A stretch of 64,000 bases of DNA from Actinoplanes auranticolor (GTDB lineage: Bacteria; Actinomycetota; Actinomycetes; Mycobacteriales; Micromonosporaceae), in assembly GCF_018332655.1 (NCBI RefSeq), contig NZ_BOQL01000029.1, positions 62,001 through 126,000 of the forward strand, in the 5' to 3' direction. The position numbers were made by a program, and so were the translations under genes. Every line of letters begins with the position of its first letter. The first letter of the stretch is position 1. Shown one piece after another: positions 8,200 to 17,500 of this stretch. The notes under the pieces were generated by a model that was not told the DNA's origin, searched no databases, and saw only the letters and a program-made list of their open reading frames with translations.

Positions 8200-8273
8200 A
8201 TCACGTACGCACGGTCTCGGAGATCTGCCCGACGGCGGGTGACACCGGCGCGGCGACCGGCCGGCGTCGCCGG
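8200..8273. repeat. 74-bp imperfect direct repeat, copy B
   Basis: The partner of 7535-7608 (61/74 identical, no gaps). On the minus strand it encodes the Arg/Pro-rich C-terminal tail of the acyltransferase (ending VGQISETVRT). The similarity stops sharply at both edges, which fits a past duplication of the MFS leader or an exchange at this spot. Confidence 0.75.
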
Positions 8274-9250
8274 CCGCCGGGCAGCAGCACGGGCCGGCGG
8301 CCGGCGGCGAAGTCCTCGACCCAGCCGAAGAGCGCGACGGCCACCGCGACCAGCGCGGCGATCACCACGAGCCGCCAGCCGATCCCGGTCGCGCCGCGGA
8401 CCGGCAGGCCGTGCGTCTCGCCGATCCGGGTGACGGCCACGATGATCGGCACGTGCCAGAGGTAGATCGTCAGGGCCCGGGCGTTGAGCGCGGTGACCAG
8501 CCGGGACGCGCGGGCCGCCGGGACGGCCGGGGCGAAGCCGAGCGCGATCAGGATGAACGCGGCGGACCAGAGCGCGTTGCCGAGCGGGATGTCGTTGAGG
8601 TCGTACCCCCGGGGTCCGGGATGGGTGAGCACCCACCCGGCGCCGGCCGTCGCGAGCAGCCCGGCCACGCCGGCCAGGCGGCGCCGGGCGAGCCGGCGCA
8701 GCATCCCGTCGTGGTGGGCGAAACCGAGCAGCCAGGCGCCGCCGTAGAGCGCCATGTCCCGCACGATCGCGTGCGGGGTCAGGCCGAGCAGGGTGATGAC
8801 GGCCAGCGCGGTGTAGGGCGTCGCCAGCGACAGCTTCGGGAAGCGGCGGAAGACCGGCAGGGCGAGCGGCGACAGCAGTACGAACCAGAGGAAGTCCCGC
8901 AGGTACCAGGTGGCGCTCAGGGCCATCGAGCCCCAGCCGTTGGCCGGCGGGTCCTGCACCGGGAACGCCCAGTACAGGATCTTCCAGTCCCAGGCGAGGC
9001 CGGTGAGCAGCATCGCGGGCACGGCGATCGCCGACATCGCCCACAGCGACGGCAGCAGGCGGCGCAACCGGCGCTCGACGGCGAGCGGCCCGGACCGGTC
9101 GAGCGAGGCCGCCATCATCGAGCCGGCCAGCGCGAACATCACCGACATGGCCGGGAAGGCGATGGTCAGCGCGACCCACCCGGTGGAGTGGTAGACGACC
9201 ACCCGGACGATGGCGATGGCACGCAACAGGTCCAGGTACCGATTCCGCAT
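8201..9250 (-). CDS. Acyltransferase-3 family membrane protein
   Basis: A 349-residue protein with about ten hydrophobic helices and the acyltransferase-3 (OafA/NodX-like) hallmarks: the N-terminal RNRYLDLLRAIAIVRVVVYH (R/K-x10-H catalytic region) and IYLWHVPIIV near the C-terminus. The family moves acyl groups onto sugars or other cell-surface acceptors across the membrane. The last ~24 residues (copy B of the 74-bp repeat) are Arg/Pro-rich and look added. It lies 77 bp downstream of era on the same strand, behind an AT-rich gap with no clear terminator. Confidence 0.8.
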   Translation of the reverse strand: MRNRYLDLLRAIAIVRVVVYHSTGWVALTIAFPAMSVMFALAGSMMAASLDRSGPLAVERRLRRLLPSLWAMSAIAVPAMLLTGLAWDWKILYWAFPVQDPPANGWGSMALSATWYLRDFLWFVLLSPLALPVFRRFPKLSLATPYTALAVITLLGLTPHAIVRDMALYGGAWLLGFAHHDGMLRRLARRRLAGVAGLLATAGAGWVLTHPGPRGYDLNDIPLGNALWSAAFILIALGFAPAVPAARASRLVTALNARALTIYLWHVPIIVAVTRIGETHGLPVRGATGIGWRLVVIAALVAVAVALFGWVEDFAAGRRPVLLPGGRRRRPVAAPVSPAVGQISETVRT

Positions 9251-9327
9251 GACGTAAAGGGCTATCTAAATAAGCCCCCACAAAGCAAACCGAAACCGGC
9301 ATCCGGTGATATGAACCACAAACGCGG

Positions 9328-11469
9328 CTAAAAACCCAAACGTCGAAGTTGCTTGGGGTCGCGCTGCCATTCCTTGGCGATCCGCACGTGCAGATCCAGA
9401 TAGATCTTGCGGCCCAGCAACTGCTCGATCTCGGCCCGCGCCTTGGTGCCGACATCCTTGAGCCGGGCGCCCTTGGCGCCGATCACGATCGACTTCTGAC
9501 TGTCCCGCTCGACGTACAGGTTCGCGTAGATCTTCAACGACCGCCCCTCGACGATCATCTCCTCGACCAGTACGGCGATCGAGTGCGGCAGCTCGTCGCG
9601 CACCCCCTCGAGGGCGGCCTCCCGGATCAGCTCCCCGATGAGCACCTGCTCGGGCTCCTCGGTCAGCACGTCGTCCGGATAGAGCGGCGGCGATTCGGGC
9701 AGTTGCTTGACGATCACGTCGACCAGCGTCTCCACCTGATGGCCGGAGACCGCGCTGACCGGCACGATGTCGGCGAAGTCGTAGAGCTTGCTGACGTCCA
9801 GCAGCCGCTGCGCCAGCGTCGCCGGATCGACCAGGTCGACCTTGGTGACGACCGCGATGACGGTGGCCTTCAGCTCGGCCATCTCGGCCGAGATGAACCG
9901 GTCACCGGCGCCGACCGGCTCGTCCGCCGGGAAGCAGATGCCGATCACGTCGACCTCGCTCCAGGTCTCGCGGACCAGGTCGTTGAGGCGCTCGCCGAGC
10001 AGGGTCCGGGGACGGTGCAGGCCGGGGGTGTCGACCAGAACGAGCTGTGCGTTCTCCTGGTGCAGAATGCCGCGAATGATATGCCGGGTGGTCTGCGGTT
10101 TGTTGGACGTGATGGCGATCTTCTGACCGATGATCGCATTGGTCAAGGTCGACTTCCCGGCATTGGGCCGACCGACAAAACAGGCAAATCCGGCGCGGTA
10201 AACATCATCCGCGACCTTGATCTCCCGGCTGGCGGCCTTGTGCCGATGCTTCTTCCTTCCGGTACGCGCATCCACGACCCCGCCGGAAGCCCGTGGCCCC
10301 GGGCTCAGGTCGCCTGCGGCAGCCCCGCCGTCCGCACCAGCACCCGTCATCGCGGCAGCCGGCACGGAAACACCGGCACTGTCCGCTGCGGACGAGGTCT
10401 TCGCCGCCGGACCGGTCTCGCCGCTCGTGGTCCCTGCGCTTCCGCGGGCGCCCGCGGCCGCGCCGCTACCGCGCCCACCCGCTCCGCTGCGCTTCGCGCC
10501 GTCGGCGCCGCCGCTCGCGGCGCCGCGCTTGGCCTCAGCCGCGCCGGCTGCGCTGCGCTTCGCGCCCGCGGCTTCGCCTCGCTTGGCACCGCCCCCGGCT
10601 TCGCCGCGATCCGCGGCACCTCCGGCTTCACTCCGCTTCGCCACGCCCGCGGCTTCGCTCCGGTTCGGCGCACCTGCGGCTTCGCCGCGCTTGGCCGCAC
10701 CTGGGGCTTCGCCACGCTTGACCGCACCGACGCCCCGCTTCGCTCCGCCGCCCGCAGCACCACTCTGCTCCCGCCGCGCCGCACGCCGCTCCTGCCGCCG
10801 AAGCTCGTTCCGCTCCCCCGCAGTCAGCCGCTGCTCGTCGGCACCGCCACCCACAGAACGCTCAGCGCCACCGCCGTCAGCGCCGGTCCCGGCACCAGCC
10901 CGAACCCCGCGACCACCCGCAGCCCGCCGCTCATCCCCGGCCCCGGCACCCCGCGCCCGCCCAGCGGCCGCAGCCGCCTGCGAACGCCCGGTCCCACCGG
11001 CCGCCGTCCGCGGACTCCACTTGGGCTTGGAACGCGCCGGCCTAAGCTCCCCGGTCTCACTGACAGCATCCGACCGCGTCGGCAGCACCTGCCGCCCAGC
11101 CCTGGCGCCACCCGCAGGCCTACCGGCTCCCCCGGCACCTCCGGCGCCACGGGCGCCACCAGCACCGCGGGCGCCACCATCGCGCCCAGCGACGCCTCCA
11201 GCGCCTCGGGAACCGCCAACGCCTCCGGCGCCCCCGGCGCCGCGAGCGGACCCCGCACCGGCAGCGCTGCGAGCGCCGGCGCCTCCAGCACCGCGGGCGC
11301 CACCAGTGTCCCCGGCACTTCCAGCACCGCGACCACCTGCGGCACGAGCCTCCCGCGCCCCCGAACGCTCACCACTTCCCGCCGAAGCTGAGCGCCCACC
11401 CTTACCGCGCGCCCCACCCTCAGCGGACTCAGCGCCGCTCCGGCCCGAACCCTCGCCAGCCGTCGTCAC
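9328..11469 (-). CDS. era: GTPase Era with a very long low-complexity N-terminus
   Basis: The C-terminal ~300 residues are a complete Era, the GTPase that binds 16S rRNA and assists 30S assembly: G1 GRPNAGKST, G2 around QTTRHIIRG, G3 DTPGLH, G4 TKVD, G5 SAVSG, then a KH domain (SIVIGAKGARLKDVG). Typical Era is ~300 residues. This one is 713, because ~410 residues of Ala/Gly/Arg/Ser/Glu-rich sequence precede it, with recurring K-R-G/S-E-A-A/G-G units around residues 240-310. The GTG start overlaps the upstream gene's stop by 4 bp (GTGA), which supports translation of the extension; an internal start closer to VADDVYRAGFACFVG cannot be excluded. Confidence 0.92.
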   Translation of the reverse strand: MTTAGEGSGRSGAESAEGGARGKGGRSASAGSGERSGAREARAAGGRGAGSAGDTGGARGAGGAGARSAAGAGSARGAGGAGGVGGSRGAGGVAGRDGGARGAGGARGAGGAGGAGRPAGGARAGRQVLPTRSDAVSETGELRPARSKPKWSPRTAAGGTGRSQAAAAAGRARGAGAGDERRAAGGRGVRAGAGTGADGGGAERSVGGGADEQRLTAGERNELRRQERRAARREQSGAAGGGAKRGVGAVKRGEAPGAAKRGEAAGAPNRSEAAGVAKRSEAGGAADRGEAGGGAKRGEAAGAKRSAAGAAEAKRGAASGGADGAKRSGAGGRGSGAAAGARGSAGTTSGETGPAAKTSSAADSAGVSVPAAAMTGAGADGGAAAGDLSPGPRASGGVVDARTGRKKHRHKAASREIKVADDVYRAGFACFVGRPNAGKSTLTNAIIGQKIAITSNKPQTTRHIIRGILHQENAQLVLVDTPGLHRPRTLLGERLNDLVRETWSEVDVIGICFPADEPVGAGDRFISAEMAELKATVIAVVTKVDLVDPATLAQRLLDVSKLYDFADIVPVSAVSGHQVETLVDVIVKQLPESPPLYPDDVLTEEPEQVLIGELIREAALEGVRDELPHSIAVLVEEMIVEGRSLKIYANLYVERDSQKSIVIGAKGARLKDVGTKARAEIEQLLGRKIYLDLHVRIAKEWQRDPKQLRRLGF

Positions 11470-11849
11470 GCCGTCACCGTGCCCAGCAGGGCCCCGGTCG
11501 GCGCAGCCACGTGGATCGGCGCGTCGGCCGCCAGGTCGCGTACCGCCGCGTGCCCCGCGCCGTCCAGCGTCGACGCCTCGGTCACCACCGCCGCCGCTTC
11601 CAGCTTGGTCGCGCCGGCCGCCACCGCGGAGGCCACCGCGAGCTGCAGGGCCGTCACCGCCAGGCTGGGCAGGACCACGGTCGCTGCCGCATACGTGCGG
11701 CCGTCCTGGTCGCGTACGGCTGCTCCTTCGACGGCGCCCACCCGGGCGCGGGCGCCGCGGGCCAGCGTGACCAGCTTGGCGTCCTCGGCGGTGAGCTCGC
11801 CCTCGGCGGCGGGGACGGCGGGTCCGGCGGGACTGGTCTGGTCAGGCAT
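11466..11849 (-). CDS. Cytidine deaminase-like protein lacking the zinc site
   Basis: A 127-residue protein in the slot where actinobacteria usually have a cytidine deaminase-related gene beside era. The pattern GELTAEDAKLVTLARGARARVGAVEGAAVRDQDGRTYAAATVVLPSLAVTALQLAVASAVAAGA follows the deaminase fold. The catalytic H/C-A-E and P-C-x-x-C zinc ligands are absent (no Cys and only two His in the protein), so it should not deaminate. It overlaps era (4 bp) and the CorC gene (8 bp), so it is clearly part of the operon. Confidence 0.7.
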   Translation of the reverse strand: MPDQTSPAGPAVPAAEGELTAEDAKLVTLARGARARVGAVEGAAVRDQDGRTYAAATVVLPSLAVTALQLAVASAVAAGATKLEAAAVVTEASTLDGAGHAAVRDLAADAPIHVAAPTGALLGTVTA

Positions 11850-13209
11850 CAGCGTGCTGTCTTTCCTCGGTCTCGGGAACGTTCTCGGTGTCCTCAGCTT
11901 CGTCTGAGGCGGTTTCGACCCGGCACACCAGCACCGAGTCGATCCGGTTGCGGCGGCCGGTGGTGCCCTCCGCGATCAGGTGCAGCCCGCCGACGTCGAC
12001 GGACGCGCCCGGGATGGGCACCCGGCCCAGCGTCTGGGCGAGCAGGCCGCCGACGGTCTCGACCTCGTCGGCCGGCAGCTCGACGTGGAAGATCTCGCCC
12101 AGGTCCTCGATCGGCAGCCGGGCGGTGACCCGCACCGAACCGTCGTCCAGGTGCTCCACGGGCGGGCGCTCGACGTCGTACTCGTCGGTGATCTCGCCGA
12201 CGATCTCCTCGAGGATGTCCTCGATGGTGACCAGGCCGGCCGTGCCGCCGTACTCGTCGACGACGATGACCAGGTGGGTGCGGGCCGCCTGCATCTCCGA
12301 CAGCAGGTCGTCGACCGGCTTGGACTCGGGCACGAAGGTGGCCCCGCGCATCAGCTCGGCGACCGGCATGGCCGAGGCCGCCGGGTCGCCGTTCTGGGTG
12401 CTGCGCACGACGTCCTTGAGGTAGAGCACGCCGAGCACGTCGTCGACGCTCTCACCGATCACCGGGATGCGGGAGAAGCCGGACCGCAGGAAGAGGAACA
12501 GCGCCTGCTGCAGCGTCTTGGGGGCTTCTATCCACACCATCTCGGTACGCGGCACCATCACCTCGCGGGCGATGGTGTCACCCAGCGCGAAGACGGAGTG
12601 GATCATTTCGCGTTCGCCGTGCTCCACGACGCCGCGCTGCTCGGCCAGGTCGACCAGCTCGCGCAGCTCGACCTGGCTGCCGAACGGGCCCTCGGGGAAG
12701 CCCTTGCCGGGCGTGACCGCGTTACCGATCAGGATCAGCAGGGAGGCCAGCGGATTCAGCACCCGGCCGAGCCAGCGGACCAGCGGCGCGGCGGCCTTGC
12801 CCACCGCGTACGCGTGCTGGCGCCCGACCGTACGCGGTGCGACCCCGACCACGACGAAGCTGACCAGCGTCATCGCACCGGCTGTGACCAGCGCGGCCCG
12901 CCAGCCGGCGCCCCAGCTGTCCACCGCGACCAGCGCGACCAGCGTGGTCGCGGTCAGCTCGCAGAGCAGCCGGAGCAGCAGCAGGAGATTGAGGTGCCGG
13001 ACGACGTCACCGGCGACGGCTTCCAGGGCCGCGGCCCCGCGCTGGCCCTCGCGGGCCATCTCTGCGGCTCGCGCTGAGGAGACGGTGGCCAGCGCCGCGT
13101 CGGTCATCGACGCCAGGCCGGCCAGGAAGACCAGGACCGCGGCGTAGGTGACCAGTTGCACGTCGGGCAGGCCGCTCGCCGGGCCGGCCGCGAATAAGGA
13201 CGGCTCCAC
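11842..13209 (-). CDS. CorC/HlyC-type CNNM-CBS membrane protein
   Basis: A 455-residue protein: an N-terminal DUF21/CNNM membrane domain (residues ~15-180, four hydrophobic segments), a CBS pair (REVMVPRTEMVWIE ... FSRIPVIGE; VVDEYGGTAGLVTIEDILEEIVGEI), and a C-terminal CorC_HlyC transporter-associated domain (residues ~345-430). The family is linked to Mg/Co efflux and often annotated as hemolysin. The GTG at 13209 is 5 bp after ybeY; a later GTG at 13161 is possible, and neither has a clear Shine-Dalgarno. With the first start, codon 5 is a rare TTA. Confidence 0.88.
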   Translation of the reverse strand: MEPSLFAAGPASGLPDVQLVTYAAVLVFLAGLASMTDAALATVSSARAAEMAREGQRGAAALEAVAGDVVRHLNLLLLLRLLCELTATTLVALVAVDSWGAGWRAALVTAGAMTLVSFVVVGVAPRTVGRQHAYAVGKAAAPLVRWLGRVLNPLASLLILIGNAVTPGKGFPEGPFGSQVELRELVDLAEQRGVVEHGEREMIHSVFALGDTIAREVMVPRTEMVWIEAPKTLQQALFLFLRSGFSRIPVIGESVDDVLGVLYLKDVVRSTQNGDPAASAMPVAELMRGATFVPESKPVDDLLSEMQAARTHLVIVVDEYGGTAGLVTIEDILEEIVGEITDEYDVERPPVEHLDDGSVRVTARLPIEDLGEIFHVELPADEVETVGGLLAQTLGRVPIPGASVDVGGLHLIAEGTTGRRNRIDSVLVCRVETASDEAEDTENVPETEERQHADA

Positions 13210-13214
13210 GGGGA

Positions 13215-13685
13215 TCAGCCGGCCCGCCGTCCGGAGCGCCAGCTCTGCAGCAGCCGGGCCTGCAGAGCGAACATCTCGCGCTCCTCCTCGGGCTCGGCGT
13301 GGTCGTAGCCGAGCAGGTGCAGGACCCCGTGCACGGTGAGCAGGTGCAGCTCGTCGGCGGGGGTGTGCCCGGCCACCGCGGCCTGTTTCGCCGCGACCTC
13401 GGGGGCCAGCACGATGTCGCCGAGCAGCGCCGGCTCACCCGTGCCGGCCTCGCCGGGACCGTGGTCGACGCTGCCCTCGTCCATGGGGAAGGCGAGCACG
13501 TCGGTGGGGCCGTCACTGCCCATCCAGCGATGGTTGAGCTCGGTCATGTAGTCGATGTCGACCAGCAGGATCGAGAGCTCGGCGAGGGGGTTGACCCCCA
13601 TCTCCTCGAGCGCGTGCCGGGCCACCGCCAGGATCGCGTCGGTGTCGACCTCGACTCCCGACTCGTTGGCGATCTCGATGGACAT
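13215..13685 (-). CDS. ybeY: Endoribonuclease YbeY (16S rRNA 3'-end maturation)
   Basis: A 156-residue metallo-RNase with the invariant zinc motif H-G-x-L-H-L-x-G-Y-D-H (HGVLHLLGYDH) near residue 118, plus the family core LAELSILLVDIDYMTELNHRWMG and PTDVLAFPMDEG. It acts in 16S rRNA 3' processing and ribosome quality control. It sits 18 bp downstream of phoH, in the classic phoH-ybeY-corC-era order. Confidence 0.96.
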   Translation of the reverse strand: MSIEIANESGVEVDTDAILAVARHALEEMGVNPLAELSILLVDIDYMTELNHRWMGSDGPTDVLAFPMDEGSVDHGPGEAGTGEPALLGDIVLAPEVAAKQAAVAGHTPADELHLLTVHGVLHLLGYDHAEPEEEREMFALQARLLQSWRSGRRAG

Positions 13686-13703
13686 GTAGTGCGTAACCCC
13701 TTA

Positions 13704-14765
<1,062 letters not shown>

Positions 14766-14879
14766 AGGGGCGGCCGTGAGGCCTCAGCCACCTGCTCTCA
14801 TTCTCGTCCCGGTTCGGAGAGGCCCGCCTCTCCGGCGGCCCGTAAGGATCGTGCCATCGTATCCGGTCGGCGGCACCCG

Positions 14880-14899
14880 CGCCGATGCCATTATCGGCG
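14880..14899 (-). terminator. Weak stem-loop after beta-lactamase-like gene
   Basis: CGCCGAT-N6-ATCGGCG lies 26 bp beyond the stop at 14925, in a 159-bp intergenic gap. A second stem, GGAGAGG/CCTCTCC, is at 14816-14833. Neither is followed by a T-run on the minus strand, so termination is only a possibility. Otherwise the gap shows no gene. Confidence 0.3.
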
Positions 14900-14924
14900 G
14901 GTCGGCCGGGCCGCGAACAGCGGG

Positions 14925-16298
14925 TCAGCCCTCGGAGACCGGCACGCCGTCGAACGTCTCCTGCACCCGGGTGAACCGGTAGGTGGCCCAGTGCATCCGG
15001 ACCACCCGGCCGTCGGCGTCGCGGGTCAGCCGGAGCAGCTCGCCCGCCTCGCGGCCGGAGACCGTCCGGAGCACGTCCGGCCGGTCGGGCAGCGGCCGGA
15101 AGACCGACGGCGGCCGGTCGGCCGGCGCGTCGGCCACGCGGGACTGCAGCGCGCCGTCGTGCCAGCTGAAGACGTGCGCGAAACCCTCGCTCCACCAGGG
15201 GCCGAGCACCGAGCGGTACGCCGGCGGGGCGGCCCGCCCCGGCGACCAGGCCCGGACGTCGGCGGGATCGGCCTCGACGGCCAGCGCGAGCAGCTCGTGC
15301 ACCAGCTCGTTGATCTCCGTGGCCGTGCCCGAGGAGCCCAGCACCGCGGCGCCGAGCGCGCCCGGGTTGCCCTCGCCGCCGCGCCGGCCGTAGACACCGG
15401 CGAGGAAGCCGGGCATCGCCCCGTCGTGCCCGACGTGCACCACCCGGCGGCCCTGCGGCGCGAGGATGAGGCCGAGGCCGAAGCCGCCGGACCAGAGGGT
15501 CTCGTCGGTCGTGGTCTGCGGCCAGCGCATCTCGTCGAGGGTCTCGGGCGCCAGCACCAGCGCGTCCGGGTCGACGATCTCCGGGCTGGCCAGGAAGGCG
15601 GCCCAGCGGGCCATGTCGCCGGCGGTGCTCCAGAGCTGCGCGGCCGGGGCGGCGCCGCCCATGTCGAGCTGCGGTTCCGGGCGGGCGGCGTCGGAGTAGG
15701 TGTCGACCAGGTAGCCGACCACGGCGTCGCCGGTCGGCTCGACGGTGGTCGAGGTCAGGCCGAGCGGTTCGAGGATCTGCTCGCGCAGCACCGAGGCCCA
15801 GGTGCCGCCGCGCAGCTTGGCCACGAGCTGACCGAGCACGGCCAGGCCCAGGTTGGAGTAGTGGTAGCGGCGGTTGTTGGGCAGCACCCGCTCGGCCCGG
15901 GCCAGGTCGGCGAGCAGGGCGGCGTCGTCCGGGGCGACCAGCACGTCCCACAGGTCGCCGTACGGCTCACGTTGGAAGCCGGCGGTGTGCGAGAGCAGCC
16001 GGCGGATCGTGGCCGTGCCGTGCGCGGGCACGTCGAGACGGGTGGCGATCGGATCGTCGAGATCCAGCAGGCCGTCGTCGCGGGCCTGCATGACCAGTAC
16101 CGCCGTGAAGGTCTTGGTGACCGAGCCGATCCGGAACCGGCTCTGCGCGTCGAGTGCGCGGGCGGGGTCGCCGGAGGTGCCGACGGTGCAGGTCCAGAGG
16201 CTGCGGTCGGCGCGGTGCAGGGCGACGGAGAGGGCGGGCACCCGGGCGTCGGCCTGGACCTTGCGGACGGCGCGCTCCAGGCGCTGCTCGGGCGTCAC
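14925..16298 (-). CDS. Serine beta-lactamase-fold hydrolase
   Basis: A 457-residue penicillin-binding-protein/class C beta-lactamase-like protein. The S-x-x-K nucleophile motif is in FRIGSVTKTFTAVLV, the Tyr-x-Asn motif in RRYHYSNLGLAVLG, and the H/K-x-G triad in VVHVGHDGAMPGF. There is no signal peptide, so it is probably cytoplasmic and acts as an esterase or peptidase, not a drug-resistance enzyme. A C-terminal ~130-residue domain (from residue ~325) resembles the accessory beta-barrel domain of such esterases. It overlaps the HIT gene by 4 bp. Confidence 0.85.
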   Translation of the reverse strand: MTPEQRLERAVRKVQADARVPALSVALHRADRSLWTCTVGTSGDPARALDAQSRFRIGSVTKTFTAVLVMQARDDGLLDLDDPIATRLDVPAHGTATIRRLLSHTAGFQREPYGDLWDVLVAPDDAALLADLARAERVLPNNRRYHYSNLGLAVLGQLVAKLRGGTWASVLREQILEPLGLTSTTVEPTGDAVVGYLVDTYSDAARPEPQLDMGGAAPAAQLWSTAGDMARWAAFLASPEIVDPDALVLAPETLDEMRWPQTTTDETLWSGGFGLGLILAPQGRRVVHVGHDGAMPGFLAGVYGRRGGEGNPGALGAAVLGSSGTATEINELVHELLALAVEADPADVRAWSPGRAAPPAYRSVLGPWWSEGFAHVFSWHDGALQSRVADAPADRPPSVFRPLPDRPDVLRTVSGREAGELLRLTRDADGRVVRMHWATYRFTRVQETFDGVPVSEG

Positions 16299-16642
16299 CG
16301 CGACACCATCGGCCCGAGCGGCTTGCCCCCGACGACGTGCGCGTGCACGTGGAAGACCTCCTGACCGCCGTGGCTGCCGGTGTTGAAGATCAGCCGGAAG
16401 CCGTCGCCGGTGAGCCCCTCGGCCTCGGCGACCGCGGCGGCGGTGGCGAGCACGTCGGCCGCCGCGCCCGGGTCGGCGGCGAGCGCGACGACGTCCCGGT
16501 GGTGGGCCCGGGGAATGACCAGGACGTGCACCGGGGCCTTCGGATCGATGTCGCGGAAGGCCAGCGTGGTGGGGGTCTCGTGCACGACGGTCGCGGGGAT
16601 CTCCCCGGCGGCGATGCGGCAGAACAGGCAGTCGTTGTCCAC
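16295..16642 (-). CDS. HIT-family nucleotide hydrolase/transferase
   Basis: A 115-residue histidine-triad protein. It starts DNDCLFCRIAAGEIPATVVHET (the typical N-terminal zinc-binding region of HINT-like proteins) and ends with the triad HVHAHVVGG. The HINT class hydrolyses purine nucleoside phosphoramidates. The start is a GTG at 16642. In many actinobacteria this gene lies right after rsmE; here rsmE is 43.5 kb away. Confidence 0.93.
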   Translation of the reverse strand: MDNDCLFCRIAAGEIPATVVHETPTTLAFRDIDPKAPVHVLVIPRAHHRDVVALAADPGAAADVLATAAAVAEAEGLTGDGFRLIFNTGSHGGQEVFHVHAHVVGGKPLGPMVSR

Positions 16643-16665
16643 GCCGAAGATCCTAGAGTGAGCTC

Positions 16666-17427
16666 ATGACAGGACGCGCGATCCTCGTGACCGGTTCCTC
16701 CCGCGGCATCGGCCGGGCCGTCGCGACCCGGTTCGCCCGGGCCGGCGACCGGGTCGCCATCCATCACCGGGACTCGGCCGCGCTGGCCGGGGAGCTCGCG
16801 GCCGCGCTGCCGGGCAGCGGCCACGTCGTGGTCCGGGCAGATCTGGCCGATCCCACGGCGGTACGGGCCATGGTCGACGAGGCGGCCCAGCGGCTGGGCG
16901 GCCTGGACGTGCTGGTCAACAACGCCGGCGTGTTCGGCCCCACGGACCGCCCGCACCCGATCTTCGGCACCGGTTACGAGCAGTGGCTGGCCAACTGGCG
17001 GGCCACCTTCGACGTGAACCTGTTCGGTGCGGCGAACGCGTCCTGGGCTGCGGCGCAGCACATGCGCGAGCGCGGCGGCCGGATCATCAACGTGTCGTCG
17101 CGCGGCGCGTTCCGGGGCGAGCCGGACCAGCCCGCGTACGGCGCCAGCAAAGCGGCCCTGAACTCGATGGCGCAGTCGCTGGCGGTGGCGCTGGCCCCGT
17201 ACGGGATCGGGGTGGCCTGTGTGGCCCCGGGGTTCGTGGAGACCGACATGACCAACGAGCACCTGAAGTCGCCGCGCGGGGACGCGATCCGGGCGCAGAG
17301 CCCGTTCGGCCGGGTGGCGCGGCCGGAGGAGATCGCGAGCGCGGTGCACTGGCTGGCGTCGGCCGAGGCGGAGTGGGCTTCTGGGACGATCATCGACCTG
17401 AACGGGGCCTCGTACCTGCGCACGTAG
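16666..17427 (+). CDS. SDR-family oxidoreductase
   Basis: A 253-residue short-chain dehydrogenase with the cofactor motif TGSSRGIGRA, NNAG (LVNNAGVFG), catalytic Ser (NVSSRGAFRG) and YxxxK (YGASKAALNS). Arg in the SSRG loop suggests NADP(H). It is closest in pattern to 3-oxoacyl-ACP reductase or sugar dehydrogenase types. It is divergent from HIT and marks the left edge of the accessory region. No clear link to the siderophore genes. Confidence 0.85.
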   Translation: MTGRAILVTGSSRGIGRAVATRFARAGDRVAIHHRDSAALAGELAAALPGSGHVVVRADLADPTAVRAMVDEAAQRLGGLDVLVNNAGVFGPTDRPHPIFGTGYEQWLANWRATFDVNLFGAANASWAAAQHMRERGGRIINVSSRGAFRGEPDQPAYGASKAALNSMAQSLAVALAPYGIGVACVAPGFVETDMTNEHLKSPRGDAIRAQSPFGRVARPEEIASAVHWLASAEAEWASGTIIDLNGASYLRT

Positions 17428-17486
17428 GATCCTGCTTAAATCGATCTTGCCTGGGTTTTCCGCTGCGGGTTGACTCGGCAACGTGA

Positions 17487-17500
17487 TGGGAGCGCTTCCA
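17487..17500. promoter_or_regulatory. CebR-type LacI operator over the start of the GH3 gene
   Basis: TGGGAGCGCTTCCA matches the streptomycete CebR box TGGGAGCGCTCCCA at 13 of 14 positions, and its last base is the A of the GH3 start codon. The box includes the ribosome-binding GGGAG. A LacI-family repressor bound here would block transcription or translation, with release by cello-oligosaccharides as known for CebR. The regulator itself is not in the window. Confidence 0.7.

Noticed and set aside
10500..10740. Repetitive block in the era extension as a CRISPR or minisatellite array
   Set aside because: The units vary in length and sequence and stay in frame; they look like low-complexity coding repeats, with no spacer structure.
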